From: Tupaia tana
Taxonomy: Eukaryota > Chordata > Mammalia > Scandentia > Tupaiidae
Direction: 5' to 3'
DNA: 64,000 nt
Assembly (NCBI GenBank): GCA_026018925.1
Contig: JAKSZU010000009.1
Coordinates: 37,738,194-37,802,193, forward strand
Positions 42,664-53,249 of this stretch are shown here, piece after piece. The position numbers and the translations under genes are program-made. The first letter of the stretch is position 1. Each line of letters starts with the position of its first letter. The notes under the pieces were generated by a model. It was not told where the DNA came from, did no database searches, and saw nothing but the letters and a program-made list of their open reading frames with translations.

Positions 42664-43857
42664 TGCCGGGGACCAGCCTCGGCGGGGGTTGGTCGACTCG
42701 ACGGAGGTGGCGAAGGAAAGGAAGACTAAGGTCTCGGTGCCTTTTCATGCACGTCCTCAGCCGGACACTCCCCAGAGATTGCTCTCTGTAGAGTGACAAC
42801 TGTTAGGAATCATCGTGCCTTTTTATTGAAAATGTGATACATGCAAGTAAACGGGAGAGGGGCTACGTGTTCTAATTATCAATTCATAAAGTTTTAACAA
42901 TAGAGACCATTCAGGGTTTGATTAAGGGCAGGTCTATTAATCATCGATACAGTTCAACAATTGTTTGATTGATGAAAGCAGATTTCTGGTAACTTCAAGC
43001 AGTGCGGTTTCAGGAAACAATTCCAGCAAGCAGAGTTAATTATCAGCCGATGTTCAGTAGCAGCCTTCTTATGATTACTAAAAGAAAATCTCAAGCATAG
43101 ATATTAGTTCTTATGGATTTTCATAAAGAATGATACTTATATAATTCTATAGGGATCTAAAACTTAAGGAATCCTAATATATTTGCCTATCTTGAAGGGG
43201 TGAAGTTACTGTTCACTTGGTGAGGGCGGGGACAGCCTTTTCAACTGGCGGTAAAGTGACTAATAAGTTAATGAAAACCTTTAGGATGAGTTTATGGTGT
43301 TGTGGATTCACTTGTGTAGCCCATGGCATCACTGCTGTGTATTTTGTTAGAACTTTAGTTACCATGGGACGAGAGTGTCCTGGGCCAGTTTCGGCCTAGT
43401 CCTATTGTATGTAAAAAGATTATTTATATTAAATGTGTCTTGAAGGGCCTTCCAAACGTCAAGATGATTTCTGCCTAGATAGAACTTCAGCACACCCTCC
43501 ATTATGATCGCAGGATGAAGCCTTGTAATTAACAGTAGGTGGTCAGGGTAAAGGGGAGCAGTCAGGGGACTTTTGGGAAATCTTACCACACATTCAAGAT
43601 GTATGAGGGAGCTATGTAATTCTTTTATAGTAGTATATCAGGGAGTCAGAGGGGGGTCACTTCCCAGCAAGGCTACTACATTTCCGGGAGCGGATAGCAA
43701 ACGGCCTTGCCGACATGCTAATTGACCCAAGCATTGTTCCAAGGTTGGGGGGGCGCACAGTAGTGGCCTTGCCAACATACTGAACTAACCGGAAGCGGAG
43801 CTCAAAGGTCAAAGGGCTCAGACGGGTCCTGGAGCCCCTCTGGGTCAGACTCTTCCA
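42664..43857 (-). mobile_element. Solo ERV LTR, 1.2 kb, ERV2-like
   Basis: On the minus strand it starts TGGAAGAGTCTGACCC and ends GGTCCCCGGCA (TG…CA). It is flanked by the exact 6-bp repeat CTTTTC (42658-42663 and 43858-43863). The AATAAA signal reads on the minus strand at 42822-42827, leaving about 160 bp of R/U5. A 6-bp TSD suits class II (betaretrovirus-like) ERVs. No internal viral genes remain, as expected after LTR-LTR recombination. It holds no SINE. Confidence 0.8.
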
Positions 43858-43933
43858 CTTTTCTTCTACAAAGCCTAATCTGCAGTTAATCTCACCTTAT
43901 TATTTTTATTTTTTCTCATTTATTTTACGAGTT

Positions 43934-43957
43934 TTTAAAGGAATTATTTATTTAACT

Positions 43958-43988
<31 letters not shown>

Positions 43989-44104
43989 TTTTAATTTGAT
44001 GAGAGAGCGAGAAACAGAGAGAAAGCCACCATGTCTGGGACTTGAACTGTGGTTGGCCATGTGGGAGTCCAACGCTCTCAACCACCATGTCACCTGCTGG
44101 CCCC
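43934..44104 (-). mobile_element. Family B SINE
   Basis: TTTTTAAAGGAATTATTTATTTAAC, (TTTA)n, to GTCACCTGCTGGCCCC. CTCACCTTATTATTTTT and CTCACCTTGTTATTTTT flank it (TSD). Confidence 0.85.
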
Positions 44105-44344
44105 TCACCTTGTTATTTTTCATCGTGGTAATTGTAATTTTCATGTCTAGATGTTCAATTAAGTCTCTTTTGTTTAACGTATGTGTCTGTACTGTCAGTT
44201 TGAACATGAAGAACCTGGTTATAGTGATTGTTTTGATGCTCATGTTTACCGATTATAATTTTTAAAATCAGTTCTACTTTGTTTTCTTTTTGTTTTTATG
44301 TGGATGCTGGCTGCCAGTTGGTTTTGTTTCTGTTTTTATTTTTA

Positions 44345-44562
44345 TTGTCAGAAGAAAGGTGCACTCATCAGAGAAAGAAATAGAGAGAGGGAGAAAGCAC
44401 CTTCAATGGGATGAGCTCATGCAACAATCTTTCTTCTTCCATTCCTCTTTCCTGTTAGGATCCTAGATGTGTGAGCACACGTGCACCCAGAGCAAGGATT
44501 TGAACCACATCCAGTCATGTGGGATCCAGCTCCCTTAATTGCTAAGCTACAAGACTGGCCCC
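44345..44562 (-). mobile_element. Family A SINE, older
   Basis: TTGTCAGAAGAAAGGTGCACTC to GCTACAAGACTGGCCCC. Confidence 0.55.
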
Positions 44563-44563
44563 C

Positions 44564-44840
44564 GGGACCAGCAGTCAGCGTAATGGCTATGTCGCTGGAC
44601 TCCCACGTAGTTGACTGTGGTTTGCGTCCCAGATCCGGTGGCTTAAACTCATGCTGGGTGCGTGTGCATGCGTGCCCAAGATCCCAAGGGGAGAACGAAG
44701 GAGGAGGGATTGCGGCGTGGCCATCCCCCCTGGGGGCTGATTTCTCGCTTTCTGTCTCTCTGTCTCTCTCTGTCTGGCGAGCGCACACTCCCTATAGCAA
44801 AAATCTCTCAAAGAAAAAAAAACAGAAAAGAAAAAAAAGA
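44564..44840 (+). mobile_element. Family A SINE
   Basis: GGGACCAGCAGTCAGCGTAA to CTCAAAGAAAAAAAAACAG. Inserted at the head end of the older opposed copy. Confidence 0.85.
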
Positions 44841-44965
44841 GTGGTCCTCAAGGTTGTTTTCAATCTAGATTTTTCTTCTCGTGGTCAGTTATTATATTTC
44901 TATTCTTTCGCATTTGTGATCCTTTTTTCACTGGATGCCAAACCTGTAAAATTTGTTATTAACTT

Positions 44966-45185
44966 TTATTTTTTTTATTTTTGGTACTGTACACATGTGC
45001 ATGAGAGAGAGAGGAAAAAAGAGCTCTGACAGGGTCTCATCACACCACCATGCCCTCCAGTTCCTCAGATGCTGGGGCATGCATACGCATACGTGGTGTG
45101 TTTCAGATGGAGTTCACCAGGGCTCTGAGCCATGCTGCTTCTAGCAGTCCACTACCCTACCAACTGTGCTACCTAAGCTGGCCCA
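44966..45185 (-). mobile_element. Unclassified SINE (D-like)
   Basis: TTTTATTTTTTTTATTTTTGG, GAGAGAGAG, GGGTCTCATCACACCACC…, ending TGTGCTACCTAAGCTGGCCC. Head complement present; the body differs from A and B. Confidence 0.45.
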
Positions 45186-45417
45186 GAACTGTGCATTTTA
45201 TCTTTCTGCCTGATGGGATTTTCTGGATCCCTATAGAATTCTTGAACTGTGTTCTGTGACATAGTTACTTGGAAATGGATCTTTAAACTCTTACTTTGGA
45301 TATTTGTTAGGCGGGACCAGAGCAGTGTTTAGTTTAGAGTTAATCATTTCCTACTACATATGCAAGACCCTTCTTGGTTCTCTGTGCAATCATCATTGAA
45401 TTATAAGGTTTTCCACT

Positions 45418-45660
45418 CTTTTTTTTTACATATTTTTTTGTAAGGTGTGTGCTCTTGCCAGAGAGACAGACAGAAAGTGAGAAATCACCCCCCAGAGGGG
45501 TGGTCACACCACAATCCTTTCTCCATTCTCCTCTCGGGATTTTTGGCATGCATGCACACACGCCTGGTGTGAGTTTTAAGTCACTGGGTCTGGGACTCAA
45601 AATGCAGTCAACTACATGGGAGTTCAGTGACGTTAACCATTTTGCCATCTGCTGGTCCCA
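45418..45660 (-). mobile_element. Family A SINE
   Basis: CTTTTTTTTTACATATTTTTTTG to GCCATCTGCTGGTCCC. GGTTTTCCACTCTT on both sides is the TSD. Confidence 0.85.
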
Positions 45661-45934
45661 GGTTTTCCACTCTTATTTGTAGAAATGGGCCCTAATCCCT
45701 GCTCTGTGTGAATTCTAGGCACTATTACCTTTACTCCTTCCGAATGACTGCTTTGTGTGCTAGTTCCTGCAGTTTTCTCATATTTTGTGGGACATTCAAG
45801 GAGAACTCTTTGCCTATCTCCCGAGTTTTCTCTCTGTGCCGCTCTCTCCTCTCCATTGCACTGTTCTGCAAATTACAGCTGTGTTGGTGCTTATGAAATC
45901 TCATCTTTCTCTCTTCAAAGCAGACTGTCCACAT

Positions 45935-46198
45935 GGGACCAGCAGTTGGTGTAATGGCTATGTCGTTGGGCTCCCATGTAGTCAACCATGGTTCGAGTCC
46001 CAGACCTGGTGGCTTAAACTCACGCCCGGGCATGTGTGCGTGTATGTCCAAGATCCCGAGAGAAGAATGGAGAAGGGATTGAGGCATGGCCATCCCCCCT
46101 GGGGGGTGATTTCTCACTTTCTGTCTCTCTGTCTCTCTCTGTCTGTCTGGCGAGCACACGTGCCCTATAGCAAAAACCTCTCAAAAACAAACAAAAAA
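45935..46198 (+). mobile_element. Family A SINE
   Basis: GGGACCAGCAGTTGGTGTAA to CTCTCAAAAACAAACAAAAAA. GCAGACTGTCC on both sides is part of the TSD. Confidence 0.9.
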
Positions 46199-46813
46199 GG
46201 CAGACTGTCCTCAAGGTTCTGCCTGGATTTTCTCTCCTTATAGCATGTCCTGGAAACCCTCAAAGCAGTAAAATTGGGCACGAGCAGGTCTTACCTCATG
46301 TGTGTCCAATAACTTCAGCATCACCATTTTTTCTGCCTGATGTCCATTATTTTGAAAACCAAGGTTTCATATACTTGGTCCAAGTATATGATTATTTTGC
46401 ATGAGTTTGTTTTTTTTTTTTTTTTTTTTTTTTTTTACATTTATTCACTGCACATCTTTACAGCATACAAAATGAATTTTGCCACCTTGAATAGACTGCA
46501 TATCAGTCCGGTTAAAGACCTTATCATATACATTAGCATCAGCAGACAATATGCCATTTTTGTGTCCATTAACTGTTTTGCTTCCCCCCCCCCACCTTAA
46601 TTTCCTCCCCGCCCCATGGTCCACCCTTCTCCTGTACTGTCTTTAGTTTGCTATTATTATATAGGTATATTTTCAAGAAAAGCAGTTTTAGCTTTAATGA
46701 ATCAAAATTAAAAAAACTTTTAAGAAAAATTTGCTTAAGACTTAAAGTCAGAAAAAAAGGTTAGGATTCTGTACAAACAGTAGGTAAGCACTAAAAGTTC
46801 ATAAAACAAATAT

Positions 46814-47073
46814 GGGGGATTAGCAGTTAGCGTAATGGCTATGTCACTGGACTCCCATGTAGTCAACTGCAGTTCGAGTCCTGGACCCAGTGGCTTAAAC
46901 TCATGCCGGGCATGTGTGCGTGTGTGACCAAGATCCTGAAAAGAAAATGGAGGAGAAGGGATTGTGGTGTGGCCATACCCCCTCGGAGTGATTTCTTGCT
47001 TTCTATCGACCTGTCTCTCTCTGTCTTTCTGGCGAGAGTACATGCCCTATGGCAAAAATCTCTAAAAAAAAAA
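46814..47073 (+). mobile_element. Family A SINE
   Basis: GGGGGATTAGCAGTTAGCGTAA to CTCTAAAAAAAAAA. AAATATGG flanks. Confidence 0.85.
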
Positions 47074-47384
47074 TATGGACAGAGCTAAAATCTAATAACA
47101 AGTGCACTGTTATTTTCTTCTGAAGCTTTTTTTTCTATCTCCATTCACCCTTTTACCAAAGAGAAGATAAAGTAACTTATTTGCAAAAAAAAAAAATACT
47201 AAGTTTAGTCTCAATTTGGTGTGTTATTTGAACAAAGCCCCATAAGAATACTTAATTGATTTAGTTGGCTTTGCTGGAACCTTTTATAGGGGACTTCATA
47301 TCAGGACTCTTTAAAAAGCCTCCCAAGGCTACTGAGCCAAGTCAGAAATTCACCGTCTGACTGTGGCTTTAAGAACTTGCACGG

Positions 47385-47648
47385 GGGCCAGCAGTGTAAT
47401 GGCTATGTTGCTGGACTCCTACGAAGTCTACCGCGGTTCGAGTCCCCGACCCGGTGGCTTAAACTCACGCCGGGCGTGTGTGCGTGTGTGCCCAAGATCC
47501 AGAGAGGAGAATGGAGGAGAAGGAATTGCAGTGTGGCCATCCCCCTGGGGGGTGATTTCTTGCTTTCTGTCTCTCTGTCTCTCTCTGTCTGGTGAGCACA
47601 CGTGCCCTATAGCAAAAACCTCTTCCAAAAAAAAAGAAAAAGAAAAAG
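47385..47648 (+). mobile_element. Family A SINE
   Basis: GGGGGCCAGCAGTGTAATGG (short A-box deletion) to AAAAAAGAAAAAGAAAAAG. AAGAACTTGCACG on both sides is the TSD. Confidence 0.9.
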
Positions 47649-48000
47649 AACTTGCACGTGGAAGTTTTTAGGCCTGTCAGGAACTGACATTCTTTGCTTA
47701 CTGCCAGGCAGAACTGTTTATGGTACCAGACAATCTTTCTAAGAGCTTCTGTTATCTTTCTTGAGATCTACCTTAGTTCTTTAGCTTTCCGGTCATATCT
47801 TCAGATATGACATTCCAGTAAAAGCCTTGGCACTAACCAGTATTTCCAATTTCTGAAGCAAGGCAGCAGGTATTATGGAATTTGTGCAAATAATCATTCT
47901 ATCACATAATAAGAATACTCACAAATATTTGCCAATTCCAGAGAAATTAGGAAGGGAGAAAAGTTCATGTTTCCATTCTGTTTTCAAAAAATAAAAATAA

Positions 48001-48256
48001 TGGGACCTGCAGTTAGCGTAATGGCTGTGTCGCTGGACTCCCATGTAGTTGACCACGGTTCGCGTCCCGGACCTGGTGGCTTAAAACTCACACCGGGTGC
48101 ATGTGCGTGCGTGCCCACGATCCCAAGAGGAGAATGAAGGAGAAGGGATTACGGCGTGGCCATCCCCCCTGGGGGGTGATTTCTCACTTTCTATCTCTCT
48201 GTCTCTCTCTGTCTGGTGAGTGCACGCATCCTATAGCAAAAATCTCTCAAAAAAAG
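48001..48256 (+). mobile_element. Family A SINE
   Basis: GGGACCTGCAGTTAGCGTAA to AAAAATCTCTCAAAAAAAG. Confidence 0.85.
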
Positions 48257-48870
48257 TATATATGCTATATATGTATATATTTTAACCAATTGCTGTGGCT
48301 ATCAACAGTCATAAGAAAACAAAAATCCTTCAATCTGGAAAATAAAGCCTAGAAGAAAATCAGTAATGTTTTAGTCCAAAGTCACACAATTCTATTTCAC
48401 CAGTTCAATCGCATGTAATTAGTCTCTCTTCTGTTCAATTTGCAGTTATTGTGGTCTGATCTTTCCATTTAAGTCCTGGAAGTTCAGAAATACGATTTCA
48501 AAGTTATCAAAAACCTATATTCAAGGGTGTTTATCAGAGTCTCTTTCATTAATTTCCTTAAAAGAGGCCATTTTGTATGGTAGAACCTTACAAAATGTTT
48601 TAGGAAGAGCATCAGAATAGAGTAATTATCTATGAAAAACAAGACTTAAAATGGCCATGATTTGAGATCTGATTTTAGTGTAACCCAAAATTGACAAATT
48701 TGATGATTTTTGTGATAAACTACATTGGAGTTATTTAGCATATTTAACGAATATTTAAGAATTTCATACAATTTTGGAACACCCATTGACACAAATTTCT
48801 ATACATTGAGAGCTAAGCACCATTTCATATTTGATAATGTTTCTCATATAATTTCCCCAACTATTAGTGT

Positions 48871-49168
48871 GTGGTAGTCTATTTCTCCTTTTACGTATTT
48901 GGGTGCTCCTGTGTTGAATGCATAGATATTTATAAACATTATATCTTTTTGATGAATTAGCCCTTTTACTACTATATAATGCCCTTCTTTGTCTCTTCTT
49001 ACACTTTTTGTCTTAAAACCTATTTTGTCTGAAATCAGTATTGCAACTCTTGCCGTTTTTTGGTTTCCATTTGCATGGAATAGTTTTTTTCCAGCCCTTC
49101 ACTTTTATGCTGTGTATGTCTTTATCCATGAGGTGTGCTTCCTGTAGGCAACAGATAGAGGGTTAATG
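48871..49168 (-). mobile_element. L1 ORF2 endonuclease-domain fragment
   Basis: Read on minus, this encodes pieces of an L1 ORF2 endonuclease: VKGWKKLFHANGNQKTA, then ILISDKIGFKTKSVRRDKEG, then NIYAFNTGAPKYVKG. It is an old truncated copy, followed by SINEs. No reverse transcriptase part is attached here. Confidence 0.8.
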
Positions 49169-49169
49169 T

Positions 49170-49424
49170 TTTTTCTTTTTTAAATTTATTTGGGGGTTTG
49201 CGCTCGCCAGAAAGACCGAGAGAGACAGAGAGACAGAAAGCAAGAAATCACCCCCCGGGGGGATGACCACGCCACAATCCCTTCTCCATTCTCCTCTCAG
49301 GATCTTGGGAATGCATGCACACGTGCCTGGCGTGAGTTTAAGACACCCGGTCCAGACTCAAAGCACAGTGGACTGACTACGTGGGAGTCCAGCGACATAG
49401 CCATTACGCTAACTGCTGGTTCCC
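49170..49424 (-). mobile_element. Family A SINE
   Basis: TTTTTCTTTTTTAAATTTATTTGG… to CGCTAACTGCTGGTTCCC. Its 3' end is shortened (GGGGGTTTGCGCTCGCC). Confidence 0.8.
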
Positions 49425-49431
49425 ACTATGA

Positions 49432-49612
49432 CTATTTTTTAAAAATTATTATTTGTTGAATTTTATCCATTATTATTATTTCAATTTGATCAGAAAGAGA
49501 TCAATACAGAGAGAGGGAAAGTGAGGAAGGATGCCGCTGGGTCCAGGACTTGAACTGTGATGGGTCATGTGGGAGTCCAGCACCTCAACCACCATGTCAC
49601 CTGCCAGCCCCT
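49432..49612 (-). mobile_element. Family B SINE
   Basis: AAAAATTATTATTTGTTGAATTTTATCC to GTCACCTGCCAGCCCC. Confidence 0.75.
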
Positions 49613-49613
49613 C

Positions 49614-49980
49614 ACCTTGAATATTCTGAACTCTATTTCTGACATTTCTTCCAATTCCTTTGTGCTTTCCATAGTTGAAGAAGAGCTGTTCTGTTCCCTT
49701 GAGAAAGAGGTATTTCTTTGTTTTTCTGTACTTTCTGTGCCTCTGTGCTGATTTCTAGTCATCTGATGGATTATATACTACCACCTGTTTTTCTGTTGCC
49801 AATTCCAGTGCCTGTGGGGAAGAAGAGCTCTACTTCTCAGATGTGTTCTTGGCAGAGGCCTTGCCTTCCAGTCACAGTGTGTATATAGTCACCTTTAGGT
49901 GTTGCTTCCTTTCTCAGACTCATGAGACCTGGTGTCCCTGGGGCTAAGCTGGAGATTTCCAGATGGAAGAAGGAAAAGGA
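49614..49980 (-). mobile_element. Probable old L1 5' region
   Basis: TTCCAATTCCTTTGTGCTTTCCATAG…TCTGTGCTGATTTCTAGTCATCTG…GTTGCCAATTCC…GCCTGTGGGG resembles the complement of an L1 5' region that I recall from older primate/mammal L1s. Confidence 0.45.
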
Positions 49981-49987
49981 ATCTCGC

Positions 49988-50395
49988 TGTGTGGTTCAGA
50001 AAACTAATGATATGGAGCAACCCAGAACTTATGAACGACCTTAAAAGTCCAGGGCTGATAACTGCCTGGGATTTTTATTCCCGCATTTAGCTGCCCCTCC
50101 CCTGGGCTATTGAGCGGCTGGAGGCCTTGAGGAGGTTAAATTCCCTGCTTCTCTGCCAGCTCTGTATTAAGGCAGACACTGAGCCTTTTTCTTGATAAGA
50201 CACTCCAAACATGCAGAAACCGCCCCTCCCCAAATTCACCCATAAAAGATTGTGCTCAACTCTCAGCTGGGGCCGGAGATTCAGAGTGTTAACTCCTCCG
50301 TGACCCACTAGCGGAACAATAATAAAGAGTTCTTCTATCTTCTCTGGAGTGCTGCGTTTTCCTCCCTTGGCGTCTGTTTTCCTGCCACACTAACA
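49988..50395 (+). mobile_element. Possible ERV LTR 3' part
   Basis: CCCATAAAAGATTG (TATA-like, 50239) is followed by CAATAATAAAGAG (poly(A) signal, about 50325), TTCTTCTATCTTCTC and CTGCCACACTAACA. The TATA to AATAAA spacing fits a U3-R junction. Family and ends are uncertain. Confidence 0.45.
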
Positions 50396-50534
50396 AGCCA
50401 CAGAATATTCCTGGATGAGTTAGGAGGCAGGAAGAAGCCTGGAGCAGTCTCCTAGGGTTGGCTTCCCTCCCCAAGTGCTGCTTCTCCCTGGTCTCCCAAT
50501 TTTACAGTTATTTTGAGTGAAATGATAAATCTAG

Positions 50535-50683
50535 TTTTTCTCCTCCATTCTGCTCTTGGGATTTTGGGCATGCATGCGCAGGCAACCAGGGTGTTTTTTC
50601 AAGCTGCAGAGTCCAGGACTTGGACAGTGCAGTCAACCATGTGGGATACAGCCATCTTAACTTCCATGCTACCTGTTGACCCC
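50535..50683 (-). mobile_element. 3'-truncated family A SINE
   Basis: Begins in the body at CTCCTCCATTCTGCTC and ends TACCTGTTGACCCC. The CT tract and poly(A) are missing. Confidence 0.65.
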
Positions 50684-50764
50684 TAAATCTGTTTCTTGAT
50701 ATTCCATGTTGGCTGAGAGCAGAACTAACACTATTTTTGTTGCTGTTGTTGTACATAATATAGC

Positions 50765-51345
50765 AAAGATATTTAAAAAACTTACCATACCCAGCACTGG
50801 CAAAAATGTTCTTGCATATATTGCTGTTGACATGTAAATTGGTACAGTCCTTTGGGAAGCTACTTAATATTTATTCAGATAATTAAAAATATGTCTTCCC
50901 CATAATCAAGTAACTGAACTTCTTGGAATCTAGCATAAGAAAATAATAATTAAGAAAAAATGCCTTATTCATGATCATTGTAATATTACGGTTATGCATA
51001 ATAAAGAAATTTTGAGCCAGTCAGTGGTGTGGTGTGGTGGTTAAAGCAGTTGGGTCCCATATGGTGTACTGCATGGTTTGAGCGCTTTACCCAGTGCCTT
51101 GAAAAATATGCCAGGTGTGTGTGTATTAATGCCCAAAACCCCAAAAAGAGGAGAAAATGGAGGAAAAGGGATTGCGATGTGACTATGCCCCACGAGGACT
51201 GCGTTCGCACTTTTCCTTTCTGGTAAGTGCATGTGGCTTTTAGCAAATTTTGAAAACTAAATAAAAGAATATTGGTAAGAACCTGAGTACTTGATAATAG
51301 ATACACAGGCCAAGTAGCATATTGGTTATGTAATATAGAGTAATA
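50765..51345 (+). mobile_element. Old L1 3' ORF2 region, split by SINE
   Basis: ATTGCTGTTGACATGTAAATTGG…TTTGGGAAGC…AACTGAACTTCTTGGAATC…TTCATGATCATTG follows the order of the L1 ORF2 C-terminal coding region ('…thr-leu-leu…PAIP…'), heavily decayed. Confidence 0.5.
51013..51265 (+). mobile_element. Family A SINE, older
   Basis: GAGCCAGTCAGTGGTGTGGTG to TTTTAGCAAATTTTGAAAACT. Confidence 0.6.
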
Positions 51346-51451
51346 TACAAAAGGTCTTCAAAAAGTTAATGAAAAATACATTGTTATGAAAGAACTATGG
51401 ATGGATTTCAATTTTTTTGCACCAAAATAAACTTGTACTTCATTCTATCAT

Positions 51452-51620
51452 TTAAAAAAATTATTTAATTTATTATTCTTCTTCAATTTTATCAGAGAGA
51501 GGCAGTGACAGAGAGACAGATAGAGGGAGAGTGAGAAAGCAAGCTACTGGGTCTAAGATTCGAACCACAATTAGCCATGTGGAAGTCCAGCACCTTAACC
51601 ACCATGAAAGCTGCCAGTCC
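51452..51620 (-). mobile_element. Family B SINE in MITE
   Basis: TTAAAAAAATTATTTAATTTATTATTC… to AAAGCTGCCAGTCC. Confidence 0.75.
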
Positions 51621-51637
51621 TAAACTAGTACTTTTTA

Positions 51638-51911
51638 AAAATATTTTTGGAGAGATTTTTTGCTATAGGGCATGTGCACTTACCAGAAAGAGAGAGACAG
51701 AGACAGAGAGACAGAAAATGAGAAATCACCCCCCACACACACACACAAGGGCTGGCTACACCACAATCCCTCCTCCTCCATTCTCCTCTCTGGATTTTGG
51801 GCACGTATGCACACACACTAGGCGCATTTGAAGTCGCCGGGTCCAGGATTTGAACTGTGGTTGACTACATGGCAGTCCAGCAATGTAACCATTATGCCAT
51901 CTGCTGGTTCC
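51638..51911 (-). mobile_element. Family A SINE in MITE
   Basis: ATTTTTGGAGAGATTTTTTGC to GCCATCTGCTGGTTCC. TAAACTAGTACTTT on both sides is the TSD. Confidence 0.85.
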
Positions 51912-52076
51912 TCTAAACTAGTACTTTAATTCAATTTTCCAACAAAACTTTTTAAAGTACCCTCTCATAGTATATAGTATATGGTTATAATATTTGTAAA
52001 AGATTTGTAACAATAAAGGTAAATGTTTATGTTATAAAATAAATACAAGCATTTATAAATAAAATAAGTAATGAAG

Positions 52077-52350
52077 GGACCGACAGTTAGCGTAATGGCT
52101 ATGTCGCTGGACTCCCACATAGTCGACCGTGGTTCGAGTCCCGGACCCGGTGGCTTAAACTCACGCCAGGCACGTGTACGTGCGTGCCCAAGATCCCGAG
52201 AGGAGAATGGAGGAGAAGGGATTGCGGCGTGGCCATCCCCCCTGGGGGGTGATTTCTCTCTTTCTATCTCTCTGTCTCTGTCTGTCTGGCGAGCGCACGC
52301 GCCCTATAGCAAAAACCTCTCCCAAAACAAACAAACAAACAAACAAATAA
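52077..52350 (+). mobile_element. Family A SINE, reference-quality copy
   Basis: The best preserved copy. A-box-like TAGCGTAATGG is at 52088-52098 and a perfect Pol III B box GGTTCGAGTCC is at 52131-52141, as in tRNA genes. CpGs are kept through the body (GCGCACGCGCCCTATAGC). Tail (AAAC)n(AAAT)n. TSD AAATAAGTAATGAA on both sides. Such a copy could be transcribed by RNA polymerase III. Confidence 0.92.
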
Positions 52351-52505
52351 ATAAGTAATGAATAAAGTTAAAATTTATGCTAATAAGAAAACCTGGAAGC
52401 AAATATATAAAAACATTATCACCAAATATGTGCATACCTTTGGTTGTATTTGGAAACTAGGATTATTGGGTAAGTTTTCATAATGTGGGAAAAAAGGATG
52501 CTGTA

Positions 52506-52975
52506 GGGCCAGCAGGTAGAAGGGGTTAAAGTGCTGGACTCCCATGTGCCTGACCATGGTCTGAGTCCTGGAACTGGTGCCTTGCTTTCTCACTTTCTCT
52601 TTCTCTCTCCAGTCAGCGCTCATGCCCTATGACAAAATTTAAATAACAATAATAATAATAACATTAGATAAATAGTTCTTTTTTTTTTTTTTTTTTTTTG
52701 AGAGGTTTTTGCTATAGGGCGCTTGCGCTTGCCAGAAAGACAGAGAGATACAGAGAGACAGAAAGCGAGAAATCATCCCCCGGGGGGGGGATGGCCACGC
52801 TGCAATCCCTTCTCCTCCATTCTTCTCTCGGGATCTTGGGCATGCACGTATACGTGCCTGGCATGAGTTTAAGCCACTGGGTCCGGGACTTGAACCGCGG
52901 TTGGCTACATGGGAATCCAGCCACATAGCCATTACGCTAACTGCTGGTCCTAATAAATAATTCTTTAAAATACCA
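52506..52975 (+). mobile_element. Family B SINE split by opposed A
   Basis: GGGCCAGCAGGTAGAAGGGG head to ATTAGATAAATAGTTC; the last tail part AATAAATAATTCTTTAAAA returns at 52951. Confidence 0.75.
52678..52950 (-). mobile_element. Family A SINE nested in B tail
   Basis: TTCTT plus a T run of about 20 bp, GAGAGGTTTTTGC, to CGCTAACTGCTGGTCC. ATAAATAGTTCTTT / ATAAATAATTCTTT is the TSD. Confidence 0.85.
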
Positions 52976-53245
52976 AGTTACTGTGTTATTTTTGGGTTTA
53001 TGATACTTTTAAAAAGAAACCAGCCTGTATAAGTCCATATAAAAAATGCAAGTTAATTTGAAACCTGATGAAAATTGTTAATGAGTATACCTAGGAATTT
53101 TATTTAAATTAACTAGGTACACTTGGTAATCACTGATATGTGGGGATAGCTTGGAAGGAGTTAGCTAAGCAATTTAGGATTTGGGAACTGAGAAAATGTG
53201 CTAATGCTGATAGATTATGATGTTGCCAGGACTTACAATGGTTTA
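52976..53245. other. Unique spacer
   Basis: AT-rich, nothing recognised. Confidence 0.4.
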
Positions 53246-53249
53246 GAGA

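Larger units (their letters stand above)
42150..46383 (-). mobile_element. Old L1 5' region, antisense and shattered
   Basis: Pieces at 42150-42370, 42603-42663, 43858-43933, 44105-44344, 44880-44965, 45186-45417, 45661-45934 and 46199-46383 join into the complement of an old (L1M/HAL1-type) 5' region. Marker phrases: AGAGCCTCCAGTTACATGCATATTAGG, GTTATAGTGATTGTTTTGATG, TTAGGCGGGACCAGAGCAGTG, TGCCTGATGTCCATTATTTTG. Family assignment is from memory. Cut by at least six SINEs and one LTR. Confidence 0.6.
46410..48865 (-). pseudogene. Possible retrocopy of a long 3' UTR
   Basis: Poly(T) at 46410-46436 followed 4 bp later by TTTATT (AATAAA on minus, 46440-46445) is the signature of a retrocopied mRNA 3' end. 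The following sequence, without three family A SINEs, is about 1.7 kb of non-repetitive AT-rich DNA. It has a G-rich stretch on the minus strand (46582-46615) and no long frame, like a 3' UTR. I do not recognise the source. An L1 3' UTR is the main alternative for the first 200 bp. Confidence 0.4.
51345..51978 (+). mobile_element. Mariner-type MITE split by two SINEs
   Basis: AAAAGGTCTTCAAAAAGTTAATG and TTTCAATTTTTTTGCACC (51353-51426) at the left; AACAAAACTTTTTAAAGTACCCTCTCATA (51941-51969) at the right is the opposed TIR. The most complete copy of this family here. Confidence 0.75.

Noticed and set aside
43217..43399. 60-codon frame inside the LTR as a viral accessory gene
   Set aside because: Opposite to the LTR's transcriptional strand, short, and with no recognisable motif.
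44481..45029. 182-codon open frame
   Set aside because: It spans two opposed SINEs and L1 debris; composition is typical of the SINE frames throughout the window.
49988..50395. Cellular gene 3' end (AATAAA context)
   Set aside because: TATA-like and poly(A) signals about 90 bp apart with LTR-like ends fit an ERV LTR better, though this stays uncertain.
52088..52141. Functional tRNA gene
   Set aside because: A and B boxes are present but there is no cloverleaf with acceptor stem and anticodon arm; it is the head of a SINE repeated across the window.
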